Origin: Paraburkholderia sp. ZP32-5
GTDB lineage: Bacteria > Pseudomonadota > Gammaproteobacteria > Burkholderiales > Burkholderiaceae
Direction of reading: 5' to 3'
DNA: 64,000 nucleotides
Assembly (NCBI RefSeq): GCF_021390495.1
Contig: NZ_JAJEJP010000003.1
Location: 372,001 to 436,000, forward strand
In this document: positions 36,200-44,533 of the stretch, in pieces
How positions within the stretch are numbered: position 1 is the stretch's first letter
Layout: each line of letters opens with the position of its first letter
Notes under the pieces: generated by a model
Told to the model about the DNA's origin: nothing
What the model saw: the letters and a program-made list of their open reading frames with translations, nothing else
Databases searched by the model: none
Translations under genes and position numbers: made by a program

Positions 36200-37609
36200 C
36201 TAGTGGCTATGGCCGCTGTAGCGGCGCACGTCAGTGATATGTCCGGCGAGCGCGGCGGCCGCGGCCATCGCGGGACTCGCGAGGTGCGTGCGCACGCCCG
36301 CGCCCTGGCGGCCGGCGAAATTGCGGTTTGTCGTCGAGACGATTCGCTCGCCCGCGCGGCCTTCGTCGCCGTTGAGCCCCGCGCACATCGAGCAGCCCGA
36401 CGAGCGCCACTCGAAGCCCGCCTCGACGAACACGCGATCGAGCCCGAGTCGTTCCGCTTCCGCCTTCACGCCGCTCGAACCGGGCACCACCGCGGCTTGA
36501 ATGCCGGCGGCGATCTTGCGTCCGCGCACGATTTGCGCGGCGGCTTCGAGGTCCGACAGACGCGCGTTCGTGCACGAGCCGATGAACACGCGATCGATCG
36601 GCACGCCTTCGAGCGGCGTGCCGGGCGCGAGGCCCATGTAGTCGAGCGCCTGTTCGAGTGGTGCGCGTGCGTTCGCGTCGAGCGCGGCGGGGTCCGGCAC
36701 ATGGCCCGACACCGGCAGCACGTGGGTCGGGTCGACGCCCCAGGTGATCTGCGGCTCGAGCTTGCTGCAGTCGACCGAAAGATCGTGATCGAACTGGGCG
36801 TCGTCGTCGGTCTTGAGTGTTCGCCAATGCGTGAGTGCGGCGTCCCATTGCGCGCCCTGCGGCGTGCACGGACGGCCGGCGAGCCAGGAGAACACGGTGT
36901 CGTCGGGCGCGATGATGCCGGTGCGGCCGCCCAGCTCGGTCACCATGTTGCACAGCGTGAGGCGCGCTTCGACCGGCAACGCGCGCGCGACCGCGCCGCT
37001 GAATTCCACCGCGTGCCCGCGCGCGAGACTCGAACCGAAATGGCCGATCAGATAGAGGATCAGATCCTTCGCGCTCACGTGCGGCGGCAGCACGCCATCG
37101 AGACGGATGCGCATCTGGCGCGGGCGGCGCAGCGCGAGCATCTGCGTGGCCAGTACGTGCACCAGTTCCGTGGTGCCGGTGGCGAAGGCGAGCGTGCCGA
37201 GGCCGCCGACCGTGCACGCATGGCTGTCCGGGCAGGCGAGCGTACCGCCGGGCAGCGCGATGCCGAGTTCCGGCGTGACGACGTGCACGATGCCCTGGGC
37301 GGGATGATCGAGGTCGAGCAGCGTGATGCCGTGGCGCGTCGCGCCGGCACGCGTCGCGGCGATGAATTCGGCGCTTTGCGGGCTGCTGTTCGCGTTGCGC
37401 GCCGGCAGCGTCGATACGGTGTGATCGGTGACCGCGACAGTGAGGTCGGGCCGCCGCACCGCATAGCCGCTTTTGTTGAGCCGCGCGAAGGCGGGCGGCG
37501 CGTGCAGATCGTGCAGCACGTGGCGGTCGATATGAATCAGCGACAGGCCGTCGCTGCGCGTGGCCACGAAATGGCCGTCCCAGATCACGTCGAAAAGCGT
37601 TTTCAACAC
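36200..37609 (-). CDS. LeuC-type hydro-lyase large subunit, [4Fe-4S]
   Basis: A 469-aa aconitase-superfamily protein with the three cluster cysteines: one in SCTNAR (IGSCTNARLSD) and two in GCSMCAG. It also has the DSHACTVGGLG loop. The GTG at 37609 is chosen because AGGAG lies five bases upstream and the resulting N-terminus (KTLFDVIWDGH) matches LeuC; an ATG at 37636 lacks a ribosome site. It is the first gene of a seven-gene minus-strand operon and is divergent from the GntR gene. Confidence 0.9.
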   Translation of the reverse strand: MLKTLFDVIWDGHFVATRSDGLSLIHIDRHVLHDLHAPPAFARLNKSGYAVRRPDLTVAVTDHTVSTLPARNANSSPQSAEFIAATRAGATRHGITLLDLDHPAQGIVHVVTPELGIALPGGTLACPDSHACTVGGLGTLAFATGTTELVHVLATQMLALRRPRQMRIRLDGVLPPHVSAKDLILYLIGHFGSSLARGHAVEFSGAVARALPVEARLTLCNMVTELGGRTGIIAPDDTVFSWLAGRPCTPQGAQWDAALTHWRTLKTDDDAQFDHDLSVDCSKLEPQITWGVDPTHVLPVSGHVPDPAALDANARAPLEQALDYMGLAPGTPLEGVPIDRVFIGSCTNARLSDLEAAAQIVRGRKIAAGIQAAVVPGSSGVKAEAERLGLDRVFVEAGFEWRSSGCSMCAGLNGDEGRAGERIVSTTNRNFAGRQGAGVRTHLASPAMAAAAALAGHITDVRRYSGHSH

Positions 37610-37776
37610 TGTCTCCTGTGTCTCCTGACGCAGCATGTCGCGTCACGCCGGCAGCCGCGAGCGAGGACCGCCTGCTGCCGCGAGCTTGCACCGAGGCGCC
37701 GCGTCCGATGGATGGCAACGAATGCCGCCGGCGGAGTGCGCCTTCAATTTGTGCTGGAAGATTAGCTTTGCAAAAG

Positions 37777-37796
37777 TTAGACTGTCAACAGTCGAA
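37777..37796. promoter_or_regulatory. Candidate GntR operator, GACTGT-CA-ACAGTC
   Basis: Perfect 14-bp palindrome (37780-37793) with a 9-bp arm pairing of 8 matches including flanks. It lies 17-30 bp upstream of the GntR start in the gap divergent to the LeuC-type gene, the usual place for autoregulation. The TGTCAACA core fits FCD-type GntR sites in style. Not shown to be bound. Confidence 0.5.
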
Positions 37797-37809
37797 TTTA
37801 AACGAATCG

Positions 37810-38619
37810 ATGACGACGACCATGCAGATTTCTGACATCTCACTGCCGGATGCGGACGATTCCGATCAGAAGACGGTCAAGCGCCTCGCCGCGCAGACGC
37901 TCGCGGATCGTGCGTGCGACATGCTCGATCAGGCCATTCTCAACGGCGAGCTGCCGCCGGGCACGCAGTTCAGCGAGGCCGAACTCGCGCTGCGGCTGGG
38001 CATCAGCCGCGGGCCGCTGCGCGAGGCGATCAGCCGACTCGAAGGCCGGCGGCTCGTCGAGCGCGTGCCGCATATCGGCGTGCGGGTCGTGGCGTTGTCC
38101 GACTGGGACATCAGCGAAATCTTCGCGATCCGCGAGGTGATGGAAGGCCTCGCGTGCCGGCTGGCCACGCTGCATATGAGCGACGCGGAGCTCGACGAAC
38201 TGGAGGCGTGCGTGGAGTTTCGCCATGTGTCGGCCGAGCCGCCGGCGACGAGCCCGCTGCATCGCAAGCCGCACAAGTGGGATTTCCATTCGCGCGTCGC
38301 GCAGGGTAGCCGCAATGCGCAGTTGATCCAGTACCTGTGCGGCGATATGTATTACCTGCTGCGTCTGTACCGCGCGCGTACCGGCGTCACGCCGATGCGC
38401 GCGGACGCCGACGACGAGCACCGCGAGATTCTGCGAGCCATGCGCGCGCGCGACGGCGAGCTGGCGGAGCGCCTGATGCGGCAACACGTGGCGGGTTCGC
38501 GCGCGAGTCTGGCGCTCAGCGTGGATATCAGCAGGGGGGATAGCCCTGCCGCGGAAGCGGGCGGTAAGCCGAGAATGCGGCGGTTGAATACTCGAGATGG
38601 TGGGTGGAATAACGGGTGA
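37810..38619 (+). CDS. GntR-family regulator, FCD (FadR) type
   Basis: A 269-aa transcription factor. Residues about 25-95 hold the winged helix (LGISRGPLREAISRLEGRRLVERVPHIGVRV), and the C-terminal helical FCD domain has the metal-binding pattern DFHSRVAQGSRN with His residues and HREILRAMRARD. The ATG at 37810 starts just before the first structured region; an in-frame frame opens upstream but would overlap the operator. It is divergent from the LeuCD/importer/lyase operon, which it likely represses in the absence of a carboxylate inducer. Confidence 0.88.
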   Translation: MTTTMQISDISLPDADDSDQKTVKRLAAQTLADRACDMLDQAILNGELPPGTQFSEAELALRLGISRGPLREAISRLEGRRLVERVPHIGVRVVALSDWDISEIFAIREVMEGLACRLATLHMSDAELDELEACVEFRHVSAEPPATSPLHRKPHKWDFHSRVAQGSRNAQLIQYLCGDMYYLLRLYRARTGVTPMRADADDEHREILRAMRARDGELAERLMRQHVAGSRASLALSVDISRGDSPAAEAGGKPRMRRLNTRDGGWNNG

Positions 38620-38697
38620 GTTGCACGCCAGGGGCGGACATACTGCCGTGCGGTGTGGTGGTGAGAGGCATGGATCGAAGCAGGAAATTCCCCGCGG

Positions 38698-38732
38698 ACT
38701 CGCCATCGGTCCCATGGAGACCGATGGCGAGT
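38698..38732. terminator. Strong bidirectional hairpin terminator
   Basis: Perfect 14-bp arms (ACTCGCCATCGGTC and its complement) with a 7-nt loop, between the convergent GntR and alpha/beta hydrolase genes. Confidence 0.75.
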
Positions 38733-38796
38733 GCGACAGGGACGGGCTCAAGCGAGTGCTGGCCGATGCGATCGATGCTGCGTGGCGCGGCGGCGT

Positions 38797-39585
38797 TCAG
38801 TTCACTTTCTTCGCCGCCGCGATGATTGCCGCGGCGACCGCCGCCGGCTGGCTCACCATTTCGACGTGGCTCGCATTCACGTGGGTGACCGTCGCGCCGA
38901 TCTCCGCTGCCATCTTCGCTTGCAGATGCGGATCGATCATGTGGTCGTGATCGGCGATGACGAACGCCGATGGCTTCGCGTGCCATGCGGCTGTGGTTAC
39001 CTTGTCGTCGATAGCGGTGGACGCCCACGGACCTTGCGTCGCTGCGATTATGCGCGCCTGCGCGGGCGGCAGGTCCTGCGCGAACTGATGAATAACGGCG
39101 TCGGTCGTCAAGGTCAGATTGCCTGCCGAATCCTTGCGCAATTGATTTGTCCAGGCAGGCGCAGGCAGACCTTTCAGCACGTCGCTGATCGACTGGCCAT
39201 TGTCCGGAGCAAACGCAGCGACATATACCAGCGACTTCACCTTGTCGTCATTGCCGGCCTGTGTGATGACCGCGCCTGCCCATGAATGGCCGACCAGCAC
39301 GACGGGGCCGGTCTGCGCGTCGATCACGCGCTGGGTTGCGGCGACGTCGTCCGCGAGCGAACTCAGCGGGTTTTGCACGGCGACCACATGCGCGCCGTGC
39401 GCCTCCAGCAACGGAATCACTTTGCTCCAGCTCGAACCGTCGGCGAACGCCCCGTGCACGAGCACGATGTTGCGGCCCGCGAGATCTTGCGGCGTTGCGG
39501 CCTGAGTGGTTTGCGTGGCGCCCACGGCGAACAGGCTACCGGCCACCATGGCGGATGCCAGGACTTTTTTCAGCAGTTGACTCAT
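38797..39585 (-). CDS. Secreted alpha/beta hydrolase
   Basis: A 262-aa exported hydrolase. A signal peptide (MSQLLKKVLASAMVAGSLFAVGATQTTQA) precedes the fold. HGAFADGSSW and the nucleophile elbow GHSWAGAV identify the esterase/haloperoxidase-like family whose members often lie beside oxidoreductases. The catalytic Asp and His candidates are in IADHDHM and NASHVEM. No operon partner on the same strand is close; the substrate is unknown. Confidence 0.85.
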   Translation of the reverse strand: MSQLLKKVLASAMVAGSLFAVGATQTTQAATPQDLAGRNIVLVHGAFADGSSWSKVIPLLEAHGAHVVAVQNPLSSLADDVAATQRVIDAQTGPVVLVGHSWAGAVITQAGNDDKVKSLVYVAAFAPDNGQSISDVLKGLPAPAWTNQLRKDSAGNLTLTTDAVIHQFAQDLPPAQARIIAATQGPWASTAIDDKVTTAAWHAKPSAFVIADHDHMIDPHLQAKMAAEIGATVTHVNASHVEMVSQPAAVAAAIIAAAKKVN

Positions 39586-39950
39586 GATTGCGCTCCTCGG
39601 GATGGTTGGAAACTGGCGTCAGTTTCGCAAGACGGTCGGCAAGACGGTATCGGTCGAATAACCGACCCCGGCCGGGCCCTTAGCGCGTATGGCCATTGAT
39701 CTTTTCAACCTGCTCTTTCCGCCCCGAGCCGATGTCCGGGCACGAAGCCAGCTCGACCTCTCTACCCGTATTCGATGCCGTGAAGGCGCTCACTTTCGTC
39801 GGCGTGCTCGACGACATTGCGAGCTGCAAGGCGATGCCGGCTATGGGAGGAACCACTCGAAGCGTTCGATGGCGTCGGCCGGCTGGCTGGGTCCGGCGGG
39901 TGAATTTTGCAGGGCCGACCCAGTGAGACTTGCGTCAGCCCGTTGTTCAG
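39586..39950. other. Gene-free region between hydrolase and ene-reductase
   Basis: 365 bp with no convincing coding sequence; the minus-strand hydrolase promoter is expected near 39600. A short direct repeat GCAAGACGGT occurs twice (about 39626 and 39638), and a palindrome CCCGGCCGGG lies at 39667-39676. Nothing else is evident. Confidence 0.4.
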
Positions 39951-41126
39951 TCAGGCGGCGCTGTCTGCGACAGTCTCGTCCGAATAGTTGGGGTAGTCGG
40001 TGTAACCAACCTCGCCATTGCGGGTATAGAAGCCTGCCCGATCCAGTTCCGCCAATGGCCAGCCATGACGGAGGCGCTCAACGAGGTCCGGGTTGGCGAT
40101 ATATGTCCTGCCGAACGCGATCAGGTCCACGAGCCCGGTGTCGAGCGCGGCCTGAGCACGCTCCCTGTTCGTAAAGCCGCCGCACCAGATGAACGCGCCA
40201 GGGAATACCGCCCGGGCCTTGGTCAGCAGAGCGTGGTCGAGATATTCCGGAGGCCTGACTTCCCCCGTCTCCATATTTCCAGTGGGCAGCAGTTCATAGA
40301 CCAGATGGACATAGGCCACGCCGCGACGCCCTAGTTGCTCGACGACATAGAGGAACGTCTCTTCAACAAGTGGATCTTTCGGGATGTCGCCGTAACTGCC
40401 GAACGGAGACAGGCGAACACCCACGCGACCCGGCCCGAGCTCAGCCACGACCGCATCGACGACTTCCATCAGGAAACGCGTGCGGCCTTCCACGTCACCA
40501 CCGTAGCGGTCGGTGCGTGTGTTAAGCACCGAGTTCATGAACTGCTCGAAAATATAGCCGTTGGCTCCATGGATCTCGACACCGTCTGCACCGGCAGCTC
40601 GTGCGTTGGCGGCAGCTTTGGCGAAAGTGCCGGCCATGGCCGCCACCTCGTCCGTGCTGAGCGCCCTTGGCGTGTCGGGGGTCATGAACTGCAGCTTTCC
40701 GTCTGGACCGTGGGCGAACACCTGCGAAGTCTCTGCCCGTTCCGTGGTCGCCCCGACCGGGGTCTGGCCATTTGGCAGAATCGAGGAGTGGGCGAGCCTG
40801 CCGACATGCCAGATTTGCGTGAAAATCGTGCCGCCATGACGGTGAACCTCATCGGTCACGAGGCGCCAGCCTTGCATTTGGGCTTTCGAGTGATGGCCCG
40901 GTGTGCGCGCGTAGCCATGGCTGGACTGGTCGATGTCGCCTGGCTCCGTGATGATAAGACCGGCGCTTGCCCGCTGGCCGTAATACTTGGCCATCAACGC
41001 ATTGGGGAGATCGCCATCAGTCGGGAGCGCGCCCTCGGTCGTGCGGGTGCGGGTCATCGGAGGCATGACGACACGGTTCTTGAGGTGAAGGCCACCTCGA
41101 TCAAGGGGATCGAATAAAGAAGTCAT
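39951..41126 (-). CDS. Old Yellow Enzyme family ene-reductase (NemA-like)
   Basis: A 391-aa FMN-dependent alkene reductase. The TIM barrel shows VVMPPMTRTR at the start, the substrate-binding pair in the HGANGY segment (GVEIHGANGYIFEQF), NTRTDRYGG and the C-terminal FGRTYIANPDL. In the family it reduces enals, enones, nitro compounds or nitrate esters using NAD(P)H. It is divergent from a LysR gene, with a palindromic LysR-type site between, suggesting induction by electrophiles. Confidence 0.93.
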   Translation of the reverse strand: MTSLFDPLDRGGLHLKNRVVMPPMTRTRTTEGALPTDGDLPNALMAKYYGQRASAGLIITEPGDIDQSSHGYARTPGHHSKAQMQGWRLVTDEVHRHGGTIFTQIWHVGRLAHSSILPNGQTPVGATTERAETSQVFAHGPDGKLQFMTPDTPRALSTDEVAAMAGTFAKAAANARAAGADGVEIHGANGYIFEQFMNSVLNTRTDRYGGDVEGRTRFLMEVVDAVVAELGPGRVGVRLSPFGSYGDIPKDPLVEETFLYVVEQLGRRGVAYVHLVYELLPTGNMETGEVRPPEYLDHALLTKARAVFPGAFIWCGGFTNRERAQAALDTGLVDLIAFGRTYIANPDLVERLRHGWPLAELDRAGFYTRNGEVGYTDYPNYSDETVADSAA

Positions 41127-41198
41127 CGGGATCGTTTCCTTTCAGAGCTAATCGTTGCCGTATCTAACGAGGTTCGTTGCGACAGGACCCAATCTTAG

Positions 41199-41215
41199 AT
41201 ATGCTCAAACCATAT
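41199..41215. promoter_or_regulatory. Candidate LysR site ATATG-N7-CATAT
   Basis: Perfect inverted repeat ATATGCTCAAACCATAT, which includes the T-N11-A LysR core, between the divergent ene-reductase and LysR genes. It ends 41 bp before the LysR start and is 73 bp from the reductase start. Confidence 0.6.
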
Positions 41216-41255
41216 TTGAAATTGATCGTAACCATACGAGGTATTACTGCCAGCA

Positions 41256-42299
41256 ATGAATGATGCGGTGCTGCGAAAAATCGATCTCAATCTGCTGTTG
41301 ACGTTCTCTGTGCTGATGCAGGAGCGCAACGTGAGCCGTGCGGCCGAGCGACTGTTTGTGGGGCAGCCGGGTCTTTCCGCTGCACTTCGGCGGCTCCGCG
41401 AGACGCTGGGTGACGAATTGTTCGTGCGCGTCGGTCGCACGTTGCAACCGACGCCCAGGGCGCTGTCTATCGCGCCTGCGATCGAGGATGCTCTTTCCGA
41501 CATCGAGCGGGCCCTCCGGCCGCTGGACGCCTTCGATCCGGCCAGCTGGCAGGGCGAATTGCGCATCGCCACATGCGACAACCTTGAATCGTCATTTTTC
41601 GGGCCGCTGCTGGCCCGACTGCGTCAGGAGGCACCGCATGCAAAGCTGATCAGCGTGGCCTTCGACGGGAAGAATGTCGCCCGCTTGCTGGACGAAGGTG
41701 CTTACGATTTCAGCATCTCTGCGCATGACGAGCCGTCGTCGTGGCATGTGCGTGCACCGCTATTCGAACAAAGATCGCTCTGCATTTACGACGGGCGTCA
41801 TCTGAAGTACCCCGCACCGCTTAGCCTGAAGCATTTCACTGCCGCGCCGCATGTCAGCGTCTCGATTGAGGGGAGTACCAGTGCAGCCAATGTCGATGCA
41901 GCGCTTGCGCGGCTCGGCCAGCGTCGCCAGGTGGTAGCGACGGTTCCGCGTTTCTCCGCTCTGCCGACGACGTTGCTGGCACTTCCAGCGATCGCGACCA
42001 TCCCGGAATACATGGCCCGGTGCATGGCGCAGCAATACGATCTGACGATTTCGGAACCGCCGTTCGAACTGCCGGCAGAGCCGGTGACCATGCTTTATCG
42101 GCGTGTCGACCAGGTCGATAGCCGTTCGGTATGGCTGCGCCGCCTAACGGTGGAGGTGGTGAGGGATGCGTTGTCGGCGAGCGGGTCCAGCGTGGACGTT
42201 TCAACCGATGCCTGCTGCTACGACCAGTCGATGCCTGCTGAGCCATCGGATGGGTCCACGGGACTTGTGAAGCCCGCTTCGGGTCGAGCATTACGTTGA
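41256..42299 (+). CDS. LysR-type regulator (NodD/PcpR-like branch)
   Basis: A 347-aa LysR regulator. The N-terminus KIDLNLLLTFSVLMQERNVSRAAERLFVGQPGLSAALRRLRE is typical of the LysR subgroup that includes PcpR, LinR and NodD-like proteins. The chain is about 40 residues longer than usual; the last ~45 (from about AAGAVSSSV to the end) are polar and of no recognised domain. It probably controls the divergent ene-reductase through the 41199-41215 site. Confidence 0.88.
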   Translation: MNDAVLRKIDLNLLLTFSVLMQERNVSRAAERLFVGQPGLSAALRRLRETLGDELFVRVGRTLQPTPRALSIAPAIEDALSDIERALRPLDAFDPASWQGELRIATCDNLESSFFGPLLARLRQEAPHAKLISVAFDGKNVARLLDEGAYDFSISAHDEPSSWHVRAPLFEQRSLCIYDGRHLKYPAPLSLKHFTAAPHVSVSIEGSTSAANVDAALARLGQRRQVVATVPRFSALPTTLLALPAIATIPEYMARCMAQQYDLTISEPPFELPAEPVTMLYRRVDQVDSRSVWLRRLTVEVVRDALSASGSSVDVSTDACCYDQSMPAEPSDGSTGLVKPASGRALR

Positions 42300-42416
42300 T
42301 TTTGGCTGGTGTAGACCAGCATCTCGGTGGCGCCTCGATAGCACACTAGTGTGCCTGCCGCGTATTTGCCGGGACGGCAGAGCGACCCCGTCGCGCAGGC
42401 GCGGACGGCTGCGTGC

Positions 42417-42493
42417 GTTAAGGCTTATTCGACGCCTGCCCGCAAGCGCCGCACGGTCCTGTGCGCATGGGCAGGCATCGAATAACCCTTAAC
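42417..42493. repeat. Large imperfect palindrome, 25-bp arms
   Basis: Arms 42417-42441 and 42469-42493 pair at 23 of 25 positions, with a 27-nt interior that itself can fold (GCACGG with CTGTGC). It is much larger than an ordinary terminator. It may be a repetitive-extragenic-palindrome element or a remnant of a small mobile element. Confidence 0.7.
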
Positions 42494-42554
42494 GACAGTA
42501 CGCATTCGCCCAACACGCGTGTGACATTCACCGTGGCAGACATACGGATGTCGG

Positions 42555-42605
42555 AAAGGAGACGTCGAGCTGCCTCCCAAACGTCGACAGCTCAACGTCT
42601 CCTTT
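42555..42605. repeat. Imperfect palindrome, 18-bp arms
   Basis: Arms 42555-42572 and 42588-42605 (AAAGGAGACGT.GAGCTG) pair at 17 of 18 positions around a 15-nt loop. It ends in TTT on the plus strand and could also serve as a terminator for the plus-strand LysR gene. Confidence 0.7.
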
Positions 42606-42808
42606 GGCCGAAGTGCTCGATCTGACTGTCAGGCAGGACTCGCTCAGGAAGAGTCCGTCGCAATCTTCCGTCGAACGACCGATTTGGACCCAAGAACTGA
42701 CGCTTCAAATCACCCCGATATCCGGCGCACACACAGCGCCGGTCAATTGCTATCGCTAGTGCCGCGCATATCCCAAGCAGCAATAATCCGCACATACCAA
42801 CCAATTAT

Positions 42809-44143
42809 TCATATCGACGACTCGATCGCACTTCGTTCCAGCACGCCTGAATCCTCCGTGCCGGCCGCATCGACGAAGCGGCGGCGGTCGCCGGCCGGAT
42901 CGATCAGCAGAGCGCCGAGCAGACCGCCGACGATCACCAGTCCGCCCGCGATCATCATGCCGTTCCGATAGCCGTCGACGACCGACGACGACATGTCGAT
43001 CGCATAGCCCATCGCGATAGGCGTGATCAGCCCGGCGATCGTCTGCATCGCGCCACTGATGCCGAGCAATGCGCCGCGCCTGTAACTCGGCACGATCGTG
43101 CTGACGAGCGCGACGCCCGCGGAGAAGGCAAAAGACGTGATCGAGAATGCGACGGTGACGGCGACGAGTTCCATCCAGCGCGTCGTCAGCACCGGGATCA
43201 GCAGTAGCGCGACGCCGGAGATCGCGACGATGCCGCCGTTCAGCGTGCCAACCGCGTGACGCATGCTCACGCCTCGCGCCTGCATGTGCTGCGCCCACCA
43301 GCCGAGCAACGGCGAAATCACGATATTGAGGAACGACGGCAGAATCATGATGAAGCCGACCTCGCGCATCGAGTAGTTGTCGACGCGTTCGAGATAGCTT
43401 GGCAGCCAGATCGTCGCGATCGTCAGCGACACATAGACGACGAAACCCGGCAGGATCGATCCGAGACAGGTGCGCGAAAACAGCATGCGCATGTAGATGC
43501 CGAACTGGTCGGCGCGCGTCAGCGTCAACGATGACGCACGTGTACGTGCGTCCGGCTTGTCGGCGAGCGGCCCTTCGCGGCCGACCACGAGCCAGACCGC
43601 GACCCACACGAGGCCGCTGCCCGCGAGCGTCATAAATGCGGCGCGCCAACCGGAATGCACGATCACCCACGTGACAAGCGGCGCGATGATGCCGATCCCG
43701 ACCGAGCCGCCCACGGAGAATATCGCGGTCGGCAGCGTGCGCTCGTTGGGACGAAACCACTTGTAGAGCGAATGTACGCAGATCGTGTACGCCGGCCCCT
43801 CTGCTGCGCCGAGCAGTATGCGCGAGACGAGCAGCGTGGCCGGCACTGTCACGAACAGTAGCGGTAACTGCGATATCGACCAGAAGATCACCATCACGAC
43901 GAGGATCCAGCGCGTTTTCACATGATTCGCGATGATCCCGACCACCACGGTCGATGCCGCGAACAGCAGGAAGAAACTCGACGCGATTCGCCCGAACTCG
44001 GCATGTGTGAGGTGCATCTCGCGCATGATCGGCTCGGCGGCCAGGCCGATCACGGTCTTGTCCGCAAAATTGATGATGTACAGCACGAACAGCGCAGCGA
44101 CGATGACCCAGCGGCGCGCGGAACCAGCAGCGATATCGTTCAT
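42809..44143 (-). CDS. MFS transporter, anion:cation symporter type
   Basis: A 444-aa carrier with about 12 helices and a typical ACS-family N-terminus (INFADKTVIGLAAEPIMREMHL). It is divergent from the ABC importer of the amine-catabolic island. TTTA-N6-TAAA elements lie in its promoter region as well as in those of two neighbours. It may import the same class of compound or a breakdown product; no substrate can be read out. Confidence 0.88.
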   Translation of the reverse strand: MNDIAAGSARRWVIVAALFVLYIINFADKTVIGLAAEPIMREMHLTHAEFGRIASSFFLLFAASTVVVGIIANHVKTRWILVVMVIFWSISQLPLLFVTVPATLLVSRILLGAAEGPAYTICVHSLYKWFRPNERTLPTAIFSVGGSVGIGIIAPLVTWVIVHSGWRAAFMTLAGSGLVWVAVWLVVGREGPLADKPDARTRASSLTLTRADQFGIYMRMLFSRTCLGSILPGFVVYVSLTIATIWLPSYLERVDNYSMREVGFIMILPSFLNIVISPLLGWWAQHMQARGVSMRHAVGTLNGGIVAISGVALLLIPVLTTRWMELVAVTVAFSITSFAFSAGVALVSTIVPSYRRGALLGISGAMQTIAGLITPIAMGYAIDMSSSVVDGYRNGMMIAGGLVIVGGLLGALLIDPAGDRRRFVDAAGTEDSGVLERSAIESSI

Positions 44144-44212
44144 CGGATCGTTTCCCAGTGATGCCGCGCGACGGGAGGCGCGACTGTCGTCGCCAGCCCG
44201 GCTGCCGACGTC

Positions 44213-44231
44213 AAACTTTAATCGACTAAAA
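44213..44231. promoter_or_regulatory. TTTA-N6-TAAA element, copy A
   Basis: AAACTTTAATCGACTAAAA, about 70 bp before the MFS start. It matches copies B and C at the flanking AAA and TTTA/TAAA. A weaker ATTA-N6-TAAA lies just beyond (44236-44249). Confidence 0.45.
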
Positions 44232-44425
44232 AAAGATTATTCGCGTAAAAAATGTGTGTCAACAAGAACCGAAGGCGGGTCGCTGGCTCAGGTGGGAGCG
44301 TCATCCGCTGGACCGCAAGTCGCCTCTACGTCGCCAGGATTCATTGCCGGTGACTCGCCGGACTTACTTGTAGCTTACGAATAGCTGGGCCATATCGCGA
44401 CCGCAGTTCCACTCGTGTACGCCAC

Positions 44426-44444
44426 AAACTTTATTTACTTAAAA
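44426..44444. promoter_or_regulatory. TTTA-N6-TAAA element, copy B
   Basis: AAACTTTATTTACTTAAAA, 90 bp before the first ABC permease gene. A further small inverted repeat TCGTA-N3-TACGA (44454-44466) follows directly and could be a second operator or overlap the promoter. Confidence 0.45.
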
Positions 44445-44533
44445 AATTTATACTCGTACTATACGAACGCGAATCGGCATGTCGCCGGTTCACCGATCAT
44501 GACCGTCGTCTTTCGAGGATGTCGCTCTGAACC

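Larger units (their letters stand above)
42300..42808. other. Hairpin-rich gap between convergent LysR and MFS genes
   Basis: 509 bp with no convincing gene but with at least four inverted repeats: 42305-42320 (GCTGGT/ACCAGC), 42341-42354 (perfect 14-mer GCACACTAGTGTGC), 42417-42493 and 42555-42605. One or two would suffice as terminators for the converging genes. The rest are unexplained. Confidence 0.6.
44144..44533. other. AT-rich divergent promoter region
   Basis: 390 bp between the divergent MFS and ABC-permease genes. Two AT-rich patches (44210-44255 and 44425-44470) stand out from the high-GC surroundings and hold the TTTA-N6-TAAA elements. No small gene is supported. Confidence 0.6.

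Noticed and set aside
35448..37609. Leucine biosynthesis leuC/leuD
   Set aside because: No leuA or leuB nearby, and operon partners are an importer and a PEP-mutase-family lyase; a catabolic role fits better, though it cannot be excluded without the rest of the genome.
36098..37765. 555-codon plus-strand open frame opposite the LeuC-type gene
   Set aside because: Low-information composition, no motif; the minus strand has clear Fe-S cysteines and a ribosome site.
39696..39926. Small plus-strand gene of 76 codons in the hydrolase/ene-reductase gap
   Set aside because: No ribosome site, no recognisable motif, and composition like the antisense frames.
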